64,000 bases of DNA from Bimastos eiseni (GCA_959347315.1 OY365810.1:1204001-1268000), one strand, 5' to 3'; positions 12,916 through 25,790 are shown, numbered from the stretch's first letter. Translations and numbers: made by a program. The notes: a model not told the origin generated them from the sequence alone.

Positions 12916-13194
12916 CCCCGGACTCTTATAGTTAGGCCTATATAGGCCTACTGTGTGGGATTAAAATGTAACTGTAGCCTTGCGGCACCCATGCCAGGTT
13001 CTATTAAGTTCTACAAGTTACTTTTACACAACAGCTGCTTGCTGGAATTGTTAAAAATGTCCTTGTGTTTTCTTATTATTATTACAATATTGAAATGATA
13101 TTCAACATCAACATTACTTCCATTCTTTAATTCTTTAGCATTCAACCATTGCTTCATGGGTTTACCTTCTCCTTCTGTCCCTGTGCACTAGGGT

Positions 13195-13450
13195 CTCTGA
13201 CTCTCCTCTATTCCACACCGGGATTACCTTCGTTCCTCTGCCCGCCGACTTCTAATGCGCCCCACTCCAGTAGCTTCGCCTAGTTGGTCCCACCAGCTGG
13301 AACAGCCTCTCCCTTCCTCTTCTGAAGGAGCTGTCCTCTCTCTCCTCCCGGCTGCGTGACAGAAGCGCCTGAAGACTTTCCTGTTCTCCGTTTAGCTATG
13401 TGTGACTCGTGAGCGCCTCTGATTTGAGTTGCGCTATATTTATACGGCGG
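13195..13450 (+). mobile_element. CR1/L2-like LINE, decayed 3' end
   Basis: The + strand reads, with shifts and stops, as the end of a LINE reverse transcriptase: a PSWSHQLEQPLP-like segment (normally SWNSLP) and KRLKTFLF, followed by GAGCGCCTCTGA and TGCGCTATATTTATA, the typical tail. Confidence 0.6.
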
Positions 13451-14053
13451 CTCATTTCTGGTCGTGCGAGAAATGTAAGTAGTCAAAATGCTTTGAGGAA
13501 ACGTTTTATGCTTGTTTGAAACATCAGTTTAATGACACCTCATGACAACATTCATGACAACATATTGGGCGATGACGTCATATAGAACATTATACAATGG
13601 CAATTTCACAAACGACATTCACATTTAAACTTTACATGTACCTATTATGATTCTTTTGATAAGTAACCTTAAAATGGTGCTATTTAAATGTTTTAATGAA
13701 TAAATAAGGGAATGAACGAATAAATTATCTTTTCATTGTATCTAATTCTTACACATTCGATATAAACGTAGGCAAGTCCACTAAGATCCTTGCTGTGGGC
13801 TTATACAGTAGCCTAACCACTTGCGATAGAATGATAATTTTCATCGATATGAATCAATGTCAAAATGCTTCAGCATACTATTAGTTATTCTTGATAGGGG
13901 ACCTGTATTGGATCCAGAGTTTTACGACAACTTATGACAGCAGAGGCCGTTGCCGACGACATAGATGTGCTTACCATAAAATTATTACAGCACTTACAAG
14001 CTAAATATGTTGTTGTTGAGGATTTTTAACGCCACTTTCCATATCGAAGATGA

Positions 14054-14125
14054 TTTGGTGTCTCCCTTCTCCTTTCTCCTGGCTTGGGACTGGCACTGTC
14101 AAAGTCCAAACAGTGGAGGAATTAC
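14054..14125 (+). repeat. GGGACTGGCACTG family, copy 2
   Basis: TGGTGTCTCCC, then TCCTGGCTTGGGACTGGCAC and AACAGTGGAGGAATTAC: the same element as copies 1 and 3-5, in + orientation. Confidence 0.6.
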
Positions 14126-14819
14126 AATGTACAAGCTAACTCTTTAGAATGGTTTCATTTAATCTTCACACTGATTATTTTTAAAGGCTTGTGTTTGAAT
14201 AAGTGTCACCATAGCTATCTGACTGAAAATGTTAAGTGTTGCAACGCCGTGCTAATTTACTGAGAGGAATTTCCCATAGTTATTAGGTCCACAGTCCTAC
14301 CTTGTGACAATTAATTCAGATCTGATTTTCTAGAGGAGAGTTCTTTACAGCCTTTCGCTAGATGGCGTCAATTGAGGAAAATGCAGCTATTCCGACTTTG
14401 ATCTAAACGGTTTGATTTTGTACGCGAATAATGTTAAAGTGATTTATATCCTGATTCATCTGCTTCTTCTTCTTCTAATTATTAGTTTTTATGCCCTGAG
14501 GTAGCCTACTTCATTTCCCCAGGGACTTAGAGATTATTATATGATGCGAAATTGTCTGGAGGGTCAGGCCCTCCATATTATCATCATTATTTTTATTACT
14601 ATTATTATTATTATAAATGAGCTAAAACTACAGCTAATCGATACCATAGTATTAAAAACAAAAATGTTCACCTTGTCACCTTGTGCCGTGAGTTCGTGAA
14701 ACTCTGGCGACCGTCATGGTAAACCTCCTCCATCGTCTCTGTCCCTCACAGTCTCCATCAACTCTACAGACACAACGCTTGTATTTCATCCACCTCATTC
14801 ACCTCATTCTTGGGCAATG

Positions 14820-14880
14820 ACGTCTTTGGCTCTGGTCTCTGGTCCGCAGTAATGAGGAAGGACAAGTCAAGTCAAGTCAT
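14820..14880 (+). mobile_element. short 3' end of the LINE family found at 54588-55699
   Basis: GTCTTTGGCTCTGGTCTC and AGGAAGGACAAGTCAAGTC match the final 60 bp of the LINE in the receptor intron with few differences. Only this tail is recognisable. Confidence 0.6.
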
Positions 14881-14994
14881 TCGTGGACGCCATCTTCTCC
14901 TCACACCCTCAAAGATGTTATAGCAAATAGAGTGAAATATATATATAATTGTTGACCTGCATGCAGTGACAGCAGTCCTAATCAGACCAGTCAC

Positions 14995-15226
14995 CAGAGG
15001 TGTATAAGTGGGGGTATAATTTAAAAAATATTGCCCTTCAGAAATTTTAAAAATAGGGGCACAAATCATCTTAACAAAAGTCATCTTAAAAAGCCATTGG
15101 AGAAACATAAAAAAGAACCGATTTGTGGGTGAATGGGGGGGGGGCCCTGAAGACTAAAACTGGGGGCTTTGCCCCAGTTTCAAATTGGGGTGCCGTTGCC
15201 TCCTGACCCCGCTTGTTATACCCCTG
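14995..15226. mobile_element. hAT-like miniature element with 8-bp target duplication
   Basis: It starts CAGAGGTGTATAAGTGGGG and ends CCCCGCTTGTTATACCCCTG, so the ends are imperfect inverted repeats of CAGRGGTRTA. It is flanked by an exact 8-bp duplication, CCAGTCAC (14987-14994 and 15227-15234). TIRs beginning CAGGGGT with 8-bp duplications are characteristic of the hAT superfamily. At 232 bp it is non-autonomous and has no transposase sequence. Confidence 0.85.
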
Positions 15227-16492
15227 CCAGTCACAAGCCTCCAAACTAAACTTTAAAGGCCATGCATCGCTAAGGCCTATAATGTCATGACAATTCCATT
15301 GTGGGCAAGTCAAGGAGAATTCCTGGACCCATCGGCACTTGCACCTCTGAGCCTGTTTGAATGCAGACATTTGAACCTGCTTATGAGATAGGGCCACTAT
15401 AATCTTTTCACTTTGACTGGCAAAAACAGAAATGAGCAGCAGGCCTTCATAATTATAGAGTAGGCTTAGTCCTATAAGTTCGATCACCAGAGAATTATAA
15501 CATAATTATGTAGATTATCGTACCCCTTTCACTCATTTCCTTAACGACAGTAGGCCTAGGGTCTACAGTGTGGTCTGATTGCCCTGGTCTTTGAACGAAT
15601 TCATCGGTGTGACTGACTTACCGTTTGAAATCCTTCACCATCATTGCCCGTTTTAATGGAAGACACGCAATTTAAGGATCGTTTTAGTCCGAAATTAAAT
15701 TCTTTGAATAATTCACCTCTTGGAAGTGAATTACGACCTAACGAACTTTTCACAAGGCGCATTGAATTCAGCCTATGTTGATACAAATGAAGCTGTTTTG
15801 GGACATTGTTTTGTTCAGTTAATTGGCTGATTGCAGACCCACATGGCGTCCATATGGGACTTTAATTCCCATAGTGGACCCATGCAAACAGCAAACACCC
15901 ACCCATGGGTCCAATAAATGCCCATGGCAATTCTGGATTTTCACTCCAACAGTAGGCCTATAAGCCTACCGCATGGGCAAATTCTCCGATAAGGCTAAAA
16001 TATAATCAAATATGTGACCATACCAATCACGCGTCTTGAATTATTTTGTACTCAGCGCTCCTCAGAAGTAGGCTTAATAATCAATTGCACGGAGATTATG
16101 TCGGAGCCAGATGTTGCTATAAAATGTTTAATTATTATAATTGATAAACATATTAAACTGAACTTAATTGAAAATCCTTGACGGGCAAGTGTGTACTACT
16201 GCTAACATACTAGTGAGTGACCCTGACCTAGTTCAATTATTCGTAATATTCATCATGACCTTGTATGCGCACAATATATGCCTAAGAATAGTTATACGGA
16301 TATATGCCGTTATGAAACTAACATAGACCTAGATTTAGACGAAAAAACATGGTACTAGGCCTACTATTATTGGCTGTATTCTAGATGTCAGAAGAGCTTA
16401 GTAAATAAATATATGTACAGCATAATTACTATTGCGATAATTAGTTCGGCGCATGCAGCACATGGCATAGTGTGATTCTGATGCGGCTTCTG

Positions 16493-16600
16493 ATTGGCTG
16501 TTCCGTTGTCACCAGTTCTCCTCATCTGCATCCAGGCTCAGACGTCTGCGCCCGGAACTAAAATTAGCGGTGTGGTGACGTCACTTCTTGGTATCACGTG
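16493..16600. promoter_or_regulatory. orphan promoter-like cluster: CCAAT box, CRE, E-box
   Basis: Within about 110 bp there is an inverted CCAAT box (GATTGGC, 16492-16498), a perfect palindromic CRE (TGACGTCA, 16576-16583) and a perfect E-box (CACGTG, 16595-16600), with raised CpG content. No coding exon I recognise lies close by. It may be a distal promoter or enhancer of DHCR7, or the promoter of a non-coding transcript. Confidence 0.45.
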
Positions 16601-17604
16601 CTGAATATTCAGTGAAGCCGAGGTCTATTTTTTCGGAAGCGTATAGTGATAGCTTACGCGTCTAATGTGTTTACTGTCTAAAGCGCTCAGAATCCACCCA
16701 TCCTCCTGTGTTTATACAGTGTATGGATCTGGTAGGAAAAAATGTTCCGGCAATTTGTTTTGGTGGCTTCAGCGCACGTCTTAGTGCTTAAAACTGTTGC
16801 TTAAGTCATTGCCGTTTGGCAGCGTAGACGAATTGTAGGCTTACATAGCCTACTTAGAACAAGCTTCTTGAGGTTCAGTGTTATGTGGATATATAACTTT
16901 CAACAGGGGCGTCTAGATTGCGAGGGTCCAGAGACAAATGACTCCCAATTTCATGTAGGGGGATAGTTTTGTCATTCCGACACCTGGGTGGCACCGAGGA
17001 GTTTGTCTCCATCACTCAGAGGGGATTGACGCCTCCGACTTACAATACAATTAGCATAATAAATGCATTATTTTAACGAGTTAAGTAAATTTACATTGGG
17101 GCCTACTTTATTACACATCGATGTCTATTTGTGGATACATTAAGACATTTTCGTAAAAAAATGCAAAGTCCAAGACTACAGTATTAGTAATTGTGAGTGT
17201 TCTAATTTGAGAGATCAGTCTTCAATCATTTATTATTAGACCGATTATGAGATATCCTTGAGTTAGGCCTACGGGAAGCCCGCACTATATTTGCTCCAAA
17301 ATTTACAAAATTGTCAACTAAGAAGATTTTGTGCATTAATTTAGGCACTAGATTTATACTGACAATCGTTTTATTGTCAGTTTTGTTCAAAGCGTCTGTG
17401 GTGAGTACTTGGTTGTGTCATAAAAATAGCCGTTGGGTCTTACGAATCCCCAGCTGACGACATTGTCAGATCTCTGTTGGGACCTCTGCGCACTAGGCCT
17501 ACTTGAGCTCGACATAAGCCTATGATTTTTCTTGTAAAATTGACGTCGCTAAATTCATTGTTATAATTGCCATCGCGTGTTGCAACGCTACGAAAAAGGC
17601 GTGG

Positions 17605-17837
17605 AGCTTCTGCGGCCGAAAGTTCGGCCTAAAAGCGCACAGAAAAATTACTTTTGTTGCCGAAAGTTCTTCGTATAATGTCTAAAGGCGACACCTAACC
17701 CTGACCCTAACCGACCCTCACGACGCATATTAGGCCTACAAATTATAGGTATGTTTGACAGTGCGCATTCAAGCGCTAAATTTTGTATGGGTAGAATTTT
17801 CGTTTACTTTTGGGCTGAAGGTTCGGCCGCAGAAGAT
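17605..17837. mobile_element. miniature inverted-repeat element with telomere-like core
   Basis: The ends are AGCTTCTGCGGCCGAA (17605-17620) and TTCGGCCGCAGAAGAT (17822-17837), near-perfect inverted repeats. The interior (17694-17726) holds a CCTAACCCTGACCCTAACC-type core shared, inverted, with the unrelated element at 49435-49786. No open frame. Confidence 0.6.
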
Positions 17838-18613
17838 TTTTCCGAAAAAAAGACACTGATAGGCCTTCTAAGTTGATCCATCCTATGAAAATAGCTCAAA
17901 ACATGTAGGCTCTATCACCGCATACGCTCAACGGCTATCGTAATTGGAAACATCGTCCAGTCAGTACGATACTTGTTCTTCGTCTGTTTTCAATCGCGAA
18001 GTTTGTCTAGTCGTCTACTTCGGATACGAATCAAGACGGATGTGCCTGCAGAGCGGAACCAGAGAACTCACTCATACACCAAACAACTGACACCGCCCAC
18101 CCTTCAGTATGTTAATACGCTATCCTATTGTGACAGCATAGCTTGTAACACTCAACTGGTTGGAACTAGCCGGTCGAGACGCGATCAATACCTACCCGTA
18201 CGCTGTCTGACATGCAGGCCTAAGCCACCGTGTTCCCCGCAAACGCACACCACGGCTCCATTGGAGTAGGCTCAATTTGCGATAGGCGCACACAGCTGAG
18301 CGCTCATTTTCAACGACCGACCTCGTGCAATAGTGTTACAGACGAAGAAAGCAGACGAGGTTAGTGGGAATATTCATTAGTTTCAACATTATAGGGCAAT
18401 TTGGGCCAATAATTTCAATCATCGTCGCTTCCCCATCGCCATTAGCTCTGATTCTTAACGTCGGGGGACTGATAGGGATGGCGTAATAGTGCGATTTCCC
18501 TCGGCTGTATAAAAATAGTATGGAAAAATTTGCCGTAGGGACCCACGCGATATCCGTCTCTGCGAAATGATCGAATTAGGGTAATAATTAATAAGCTGCC
18601 CATATGCTAAGTT

Positions 18614-19025
18614 AGGTAAAATCGTATTTTAGCGTATTTTAGATTTGACCGTTTCGTCCACTCGTATTTTAGCGTATTTTATTATTTGACGCGAATATTA
18701 TGTCCAACTTTATCTTTAATGGAGCCGGGAAGGCCGGCATCGATGAAAATAAGACCGTGTAAGTTGAAACTGGATTTATGAAAATATCATGTGCTGGATT
18801 AATGCGTGAATGTCGTTACGATGGAAGTGGAATCTATGTGAACAAGGCCGTGCACATAAAAACTCGAATAATGAAATGTAATCTGAATGGAAAGCCTGAT
18901 TGATAATAATTATACATAAGCGGAAGCTGGATTGATGAAAGAATGCCGTTATAACAATGAAGTATGCTATTTGTTTTTTGCAAAATTTCACAAAACTGAA
19001 ATATGCAAAAATACAATTTTACCAT
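18614..19025. mobile_element. decayed hAT-like element, same family as 48232-48794
   Basis: It begins GGTAAAATCGTATTTTAGCG, matching the terminal repeat of the intact element at 48232. Inside, it repeats GAAGCTGGATTGATGAAAGA-like units. The right terminal repeat is not visible, so the end coordinate is approximate. Confidence 0.5.
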
Positions 19026-19674
19026 AATTTATGTAGCTGTTGATTGAGATTGTGCGAAATGAGACCAGTGTGTTCTTGCTCTGTTCCCGTATTCGGTGAG
19101 TTTTTAGTGTAAGCAATAACGACCTTCACTAAAAGGATACTTATTGATTTACATTCTACAATCCCACACTAGAGTGAATTTACCACCTTGAAGGTCTTTA
19201 AGTGCGGTTTTTACTAGTTTAACAATGGCTGGTAGGACTTCAAGTGGCGTTCAGAGACTGATTTTATAAACTGGTAAGCAATTTCATTGGACCACTGTGT
19301 TTGATTGGAGTTCGGTTACCTATGCATAGAATTGAATCAGACATCCGCTTTTGGATGACGCTGGTTCTTTCTGGCTTGGTACTTGAAAGTACGCTCATGC
19401 GGATCTAGCACAAGTCAATAGCATTAGTTTAAATTCAGGGCTGCCTAAATTTGTGAATGAATAATAATGCCCTGCATAGAAACTCCACAAATCCATTGAA
19501 GATAAAATGGAAATTTAGGGAATTTCATGACAGGCAGAATGTACATCCTGTTTGTTTGTGTTGTTATGGGTTAACTTTGTTGGGAATATCCTTTTAGGTA
19601 TTCCTATTTTATAAAGGAAACATCACCAAGCAGTCAATTTAAAATTACAATCTCAGAAAGATAATTATATATAC

Positions 19675-19795
19675 AACAAAGCTGGATGGCTTATTTGCTT
19701 CAACTTGTTCTTCTGTATATTTTTATATACTCCTGCATATTGTACAAGTTGAAAAAATAATGTGATGCCAACTTTCTGATTTTTTTACAATAATA
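19675..19795 (+). repeat. direct duplicate, left copy
   Basis: The CAAAGCTGGATGGCTTATTT...GCCAACTTTCTGATTTTTT block recurs at 20103-20225 with modest divergence. Each copy contains an inverted CAACTTGT/ACAAGTTG pair that could form a hairpin. Confidence 0.65.
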
Positions 19796-20102
19796 AACCT
19801 TGATTGCAAAAGGTTTATTGTCTCCAAACTACATGGAAACCGCACCAGAGTACATTTGGCAATAGGATTAATTTTCTCTAATTTGATTACTGATTGCTTC
19901 AGATTAAGAATGGCCACAATTGGGGCATATGCCAAACTGTGGAGCAAATGGCCAATGCAAACAAGGCATTTGAGTAGGACCAAACTAGATCAGCTAATTT
20001 ATCGAGGTCTTTAAAATGACATTAAAGTGTTTTGCACCCAACAGCATGAATACAATAGTGTCCTAAAAATGCAATTCAGATCATACAATCAAAAGACCTC
20101 AA

Positions 20103-20225
20103 CTATAGCAAAGCTGGCTGGCTGATTTGCTTCAACTTGTGCATCTGTATATTTTTTTATATTCTGATATACCTCTGCATACTGCACAAGTTGAAAGAAT
20201 AATCTAATGCCAACTTTCTGATTTT
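20103..20225 (+). repeat. direct duplicate, right copy
   Basis: Second copy of the 19675-19795 block, about 430 bp downstream, keeping the CAACTTGT...ACAAGTTG hairpin arms and the GCCAACTTTCTGATTTTTT end. Confidence 0.65.
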
Positions 20226-20420
20226 TTCACATTAAAAAAACCTCTTGCAATCTGTGGATATATTTAATGTTAAAACATGTCAGTATATCTTCTTTTTGGT
20301 TCATCTTAATAATACAATAGAACTGTATTTAATATAATTCCCTTCAGACGTGTTTTATTATATGACTATACAACAGAACATCTATGCATGATGGATTTAA
20401 TAAAATTCTCCACATCGTGA

Positions 20421-20660
20421 CATTCATAGGGTGGGATTAAACCCTTACTCTTCACTTATATCCTGAACACTCTTCTTTTGATTACCCAATTTCCTATGCT
20501 CATATTAGCATTCATAGGGTGCGATTAAATCCATACTCTCCACTTATATCCTGAACACTCTCCCCTTTTGATTACCCAATTTCCTATGCACATAGTGACA
20601 TTCATAGGGTGGGATTAAACCCATACTCTCCACTTATATCCTGAACACTCTCCTTTTCAT
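20421..20660 (+). repeat. tandem array of an approximately 90-bp unit, 2.7 copies
   Basis: CATTCATAGGGTG starts at 20421, 20509 and 20599, spacings of 88 and 90 bp. Each unit continues GGATTAAACCC, CACTTATATCCTGAACACTC and GATTACCCAATTTCCTATGC. No coding sense. Confidence 0.85.
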
Positions 20661-23432
20661 CCCTTGCTCCACATATTTTCAATAAAGCTTATGACTCATG
20701 CTTAAAGGTCTTGGTAAAAAACTGCAGACTACATAACATAAAGACCTGAATGATATATCAGCGTAGGTGAATTCATTGAGTGAGGCCTTTGTGAAGAGCA
20801 CAGCCAAGTACATGTCAACAGAGTCTTAAGTCACCCAGCCAATCTATGTTAAAAGGATAAGACCAAAGGGGGAGGGGCAATCTAGGTCAAGGCATAAAAA
20901 TAAAAAAATACAGGCCAGACGAAATAAGATATGTTGGTCCAGTAGTCTCTCTCCAGCCAAATGGAATTCCGCATTTAAAACCAATTGACGGCTAATTCAG
21001 ACTCTAATTCATTCGTTCCCTTATTTAGATAGAATCACATTCCAAATGCCTACTCCGAGATATACTCTACCCAGCGTCAATGAAGACCAGCATCTTATTC
21101 ACTTGAGCAAAATAATATTCAGCTAATCTCAGATGTATCCATAATATGAGGGTCGGCTGCATCTTTCTCACTTGAGCATAATTCAGCAACTCTCAGAAGT
21201 ATCCATTATAAGCTTGGGTTGCCAGTACTCTCCCTTGCCATCTGGTATTCCTACTGACGTTGTGTGGTTGGTGTACTCATCAGCTAGTTAAGCTAGTTCA
21301 GCTAGAGTAAACAAGAGTGGGGCATACATTTACAAACATTTTGAATGCCTCTTATTTCTGTTGACTGTCGATTTATCACCTGCCACAGCTACCTTGACAT
21401 TGGCTATGAATCATATAACCTATAGTTGTTGTATGAATTCAACCATTGAAGGTATTAGCTTATGACTTATGTAGGGTAGTCTTTGGAAAAGCACCAGTCT
21501 TCTGTTCAGTCCGCATGTGTATACGTATGTACATATTATGCACTTACATTTGGATTTACGTGTTAACTAGACAACATTCTATGCAAATCAAATGTAGACA
21601 GGGTCAAACCGTACAGGACAAGGACGTGTGCACCGTGGTAGTAAGCAAGACCTTGATTTGGCAGCCTCACCCTTTGTTTTTTTAATGTATATATATATGC
21701 ACATGCATGTATAAATACATTCTTACATTGTTGATGACTTCTGTCAACCATGACTTTGTGTAGTATCACTGAGTGTGACCAAGAATTACATTTTTTTCTT
21801 CCACCCAATGAACATTTGGCCACACCATTGGAGTATTGATAGAGACCTGTGTATAATAATGGCTGTTGCCAAGTGTTTTATGTGTCAACGTGCGCAACAT
21901 TGTCGGCAATAATATCGTTACTGGGCAATAGTATTATGAACATACAGGTCATAAGAATTTTACTATATATTCAATTGTTCTGCCTTTAAATATATGGCAA
22001 TTTAAATTTATTTAGGGATAAATTCTACTCTTTATGTTAGTCAACTTGTTCATAATGAAGCATTCTGAACAATATAGTTGGTGATAACAGAAAATTGTAA
22101 ATTTTATTAAAAAAATTCAGTGGAAATTCAAAATTTTTTTTAATGGAATTAATTAGTAACTCACTATATATGTATATATAGTGTTGCCAGAAACAAGTGG
22201 CATTGATTTCTTGTTTTAAAATACTACAATTTTGACACAAGTGAGGTGTATTCATAGTTTTATCAGTTCAGAAGTTATTCGTTTTTTAATGAAAATTCTA
22301 AATTTCATATTTGGAATGGCAGAGAAGAAAAGCAATACTAAAGCTTTGTATTAAATTTTTAAGAACATACTGACTAAAAATGAGAAATGCTTGGAAATTG
22401 AACAACTTAAAATGTAGGTCATTGAGCACTTGCTTGCACTGGTCACACCATCACCACCAAGCGACTAGAGTTAGATGACATTCTTAATATTAAGTAAATG
22501 CCTTCAATCTTTGTAATGTATTTGGCCTGGCATTTGCTGTGACAGGTTTCTGCACTTGGCTTGGTATCCCCTCTGCTACTGGCTACGCTCTTGTCTGCGA
22601 TATCCTCATGCATCTGGTGTTTCTTTCACCCCCAGGGCATCACAGTGGAAGTGCATCCGTAGGCCTATAGCCTCTGAGGCACTTTATAAATATTTTGTAT
22701 ATGTTACGATCATGAATGCTTTACATTTTAATGGGAGACTGTTGTGGGTTGACATCATCCACTTCAGTTTAGACTACTCTGTTTACGCTGGTGATATTTT
22801 TTTTAGTTTCTGCAACGGTTCACTCTTGTCACAACACCAGTAAGCGCATAAAAGCCATATATGTCTGTGAAGATCCTTATGTACTTTGCGAGGTCGAAAA
22901 CCAGTTCAACACTGTTTGACCTTCATCAGAGGCAGCTGTAAAACTGACATTCGATGTGGCCAACCAAAGCAAATCTAAAACGATATGGAACAAATGTTTT
23001 AAAATTCCACAGACTTCCCCCACTCCTTCACCCTATCTACTTTCATCATTATCAGCATAGGACCTTGAGCTATTCTCAGTGCTAATATTATGGGTGTGCA
23101 ATAAAACCTGAAAGCCCTTATGTCTGTTAAATAAAGTGGGATATCTTGAATAACAATTGAAACTTGGATGAAAGTGGATGATAATTGGCATTAAGTTTCC
23201 AGACAGCTTTCTGCTTCCAATTCTATTGAGTAGTGACAGGAAATTGGGACAACAGAAGGCTATATGGTAAACTCCAAATAATGAGCTTTATGGTCTTGGT
23301 CTGAACAGCCAGTGGGAACTTAACTCATGTAGAACCATCCAACGGAAGCTGATTAATAGGATCCGGGCGTTTTCAAGTGTCAGCCCTTGCATACAAATAG
23401 CACCGAAGACCAGGCATATCTTGCAAACTGCA

Positions 23433-23522
23433 CCACTGTTTGCACCCTGATAGTGCCAGTCCCAAGTCTGCATAAAGGAGGAGGGCGTGCTAATCATCTT
23501 TATCATGGCACAGTGTTGTTAA
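23433..23522 (-). repeat. GGGACTGGCACTG family, copy 3
   Basis: The reverse complement shows CTTGGGACTGGCACTATCAG and a GCCCTCCTCC tract, the same order as copies 1, 2, 4 and 5. Confidence 0.6.
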
Positions 23523-24505
23523 ACTGCAACACATGCACGGAATATCTTGTAGGAATCATTGTAAGTTGTTTTTTCTGATTCCAAACTTCTCCGGTAAACA
23601 GTTTTTAGGGAGTAAGTATGAATGATAAGAATCCGGTTTTCCCCTTAAGTAGGTATCAGCAATGGTTGGTGCATTCTGAGCTTTGAATTGGAGAGGGTTG
23701 TTATGTCAGTTGATCTTATCCAGTTATCAAAGCCTGCAGTGGAAGTACATTGTATACAATGAGGATTTATGCCTTTCATCCACTTGTGGCCCTTGTAGTT
23801 CTTTATGGGTGGATCTTGTTGTACTATAAAGTCTTGATGTTTGGTGTTTGTCTTCTGTCTATGTTCTGTATAATTGACTGTACTGGTTACTGTACTTGAG
23901 AAACTGGTCACGTTGAAGTACTTTTCTAATGAACATATAATGCGGTGTTTAGGAGTTGTGTAAGTACCGGTAAATAATACAAGTGCCATTGGTTACCTTA
24001 CTTTTTCAGAGTTGCACAGTGTAGCCAGGTGATAGCGAACATTAGACACATTGAACCAACTGCAAAAGGTGATATTTCCATTGGTGGAAGAGTTAAGGAC
24101 ACGTGGGCATAGTGATTTCCAGATGGTTGTACCAGCAACCATCAGGGAAGTGTGGCGATAGACAAAACGTGTACAAGGCAGAATATGGTTTTGAACAGAT
24201 GCTGATGGATGAGAGAGAATCCTTAGACTTTAAATTAGATACAGGGTGTAACATTGCATGACAAGTGGAACCATCGATGATTTGCACCTCCTTTGTGTTG
24301 GAGGTTTGAAATGGATATGACCAGGTATGGGAGGCCAGCATACTGAACAAAGAATGAAGAGCAGGTATGATATGGTCTCCCTCTTTCAGCCCAGTGCATT
24401 ATTCTGGTAGTGAGGAAATATAAAAGTATTACTAGCAGTTGACTGTCATCAGACTAAAGCAATGTTCATTGTTCAATCCAGTTTAGAGGTTTGTAGTTAC
24501 AGTTT

Positions 24506-24586
24506 GGTGACACTGTGTGATTACAAAGCCTCCCTCCTGTATCCAGGCTTGGGACTGGCACTGCCGAAGTGCGAGCAGTGGTAGAG
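24506..24586 (+). repeat. GGGACTGGCACTG family, copy 4
   Basis: GGTGACACTGTGTGATTAC, a CCTCCCTCCTG tract, then CTTGGGACTGGCACTGCCGA and GAGCAGTGGTAGAGTT. Confidence 0.65.
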
Positions 24587-25120
24587 TTAATAGCAGAGGT
24601 TCCAGCTGTTTTTGTTATTTATGTAACAAACATTTTCAACGCTTGAAATGTGAATCGGAGGCTTACAAAAAGAGAATGTTGAATAGTGTACTACTCAAAG
24701 TTGTGGAAAGTCATGAAGAGGAAGAAAAAAGTTTGGTGCACCACAGCTTAGAGGTATGGTAACACCAGAGCAATTATTTCTCACGGTTTTATTTGAGACC
24801 AATTGATTAACAGACTCCATAGTATGAAGTCCTCTATGCAGGAACAAAGTCTGTGTCTTTGTTAGTTGCTATCTGGTTATAGTTTGGAGATTTAAATATA
24901 ATAGCATCGAAAACAATAGACTTACTGACCAATAGGTTGATATACCCATTTCTGAATGTTCATTTGATTTCAAGATCAGCTTCATTGGTGAATATGAGTT
25001 ACCTTGGGAAGGACTGCCTGCATTTGCGAAAAGGTCTTTGTACTTTACAATTGTTGTATAATTAGTTGAGCTTGAGACTTTGAAATGGAAATGGTGTCTG
25101 TTGTGAGAACCACAGCAGCT

Positions 25121-25350
<230 letters not shown>

Positions 25351-25699
25351 TAATGGACCTCTATTACAATCTATTGTCATGGCTTCATTTGGGCAAGTCA
25401 TTGTTTTTGATCCACGGAATCATATTTCAGGGTCAATATTAAAGAGAAGTTTAATCAGATTCCTATTGAGAACTCGCATTCAATCATTTCTAACCTTGTA
25501 AGCAAACAAAGAAATCTAATTATACCAGCATATGCGTTTATAATAATACTTCTACACACAGCTTAGACTTCCTGTTTGCCAACTTAAAGTGCACAACCAT
25601 ATCTGTGAGTGGATGGATTGACCTTTGTCTAACCAATCCAAAAGATTCACTGTGTCTTTCCAGAAGAGTTCTGTGAATTAGTAATAGTTTCAGTTTAAC

Positions 25700-25790
25700 G
25701 ACACTGCATCATAACTAATATCCTTAGTGTCGCCCTCCTATTTTGTCCAGGCCTGGGACTGGCACTGTTAGGTACAAGCAGTGGCTGAAT
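25700..25790 (+). repeat. GGGACTGGCACTG family, copy 5
   Basis: TTTAACGACACTGCATC, then TAGTGTCGCCCTCCTATTTT and GGCCTGGGACTGGCACTGTT, ending ACAAGCAGTGGCTGAATT. Confidence 0.65.

Larger units (their letters stand above)
6376..16480. other. gene-poor repeat-rich interval
   Basis: No supported gene. Recognisable parts are listed separately: microsatellites at 6.7, 8.7 and 9.3 kb, SINE-like repeats at 7.0 and 12.8 kb, tRNA-like boxes at 8.2 and 11.2 kb, LINE ends at 13.2 and 14.8 kb and a hAT element at 15.0 kb. Two GC-richer blocks, about 7330-7760 and 10100-11110, are not explained by anything I recognise. The pyrimidine-rich tract at 11500-11660 is simple sequence. The rest is AT-rich with no coding signal. 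Confidence 0.6.

Noticed and set aside
17973..18269. 98-codon open frame on the + strand
   Set aside because: No domain, no conserved motif and no supporting splice context.
20421..20660. CRISPR-like array
   Set aside because: The units are about 90 bp, nearly identical throughout and without unique spacers; the host is an animal genome.
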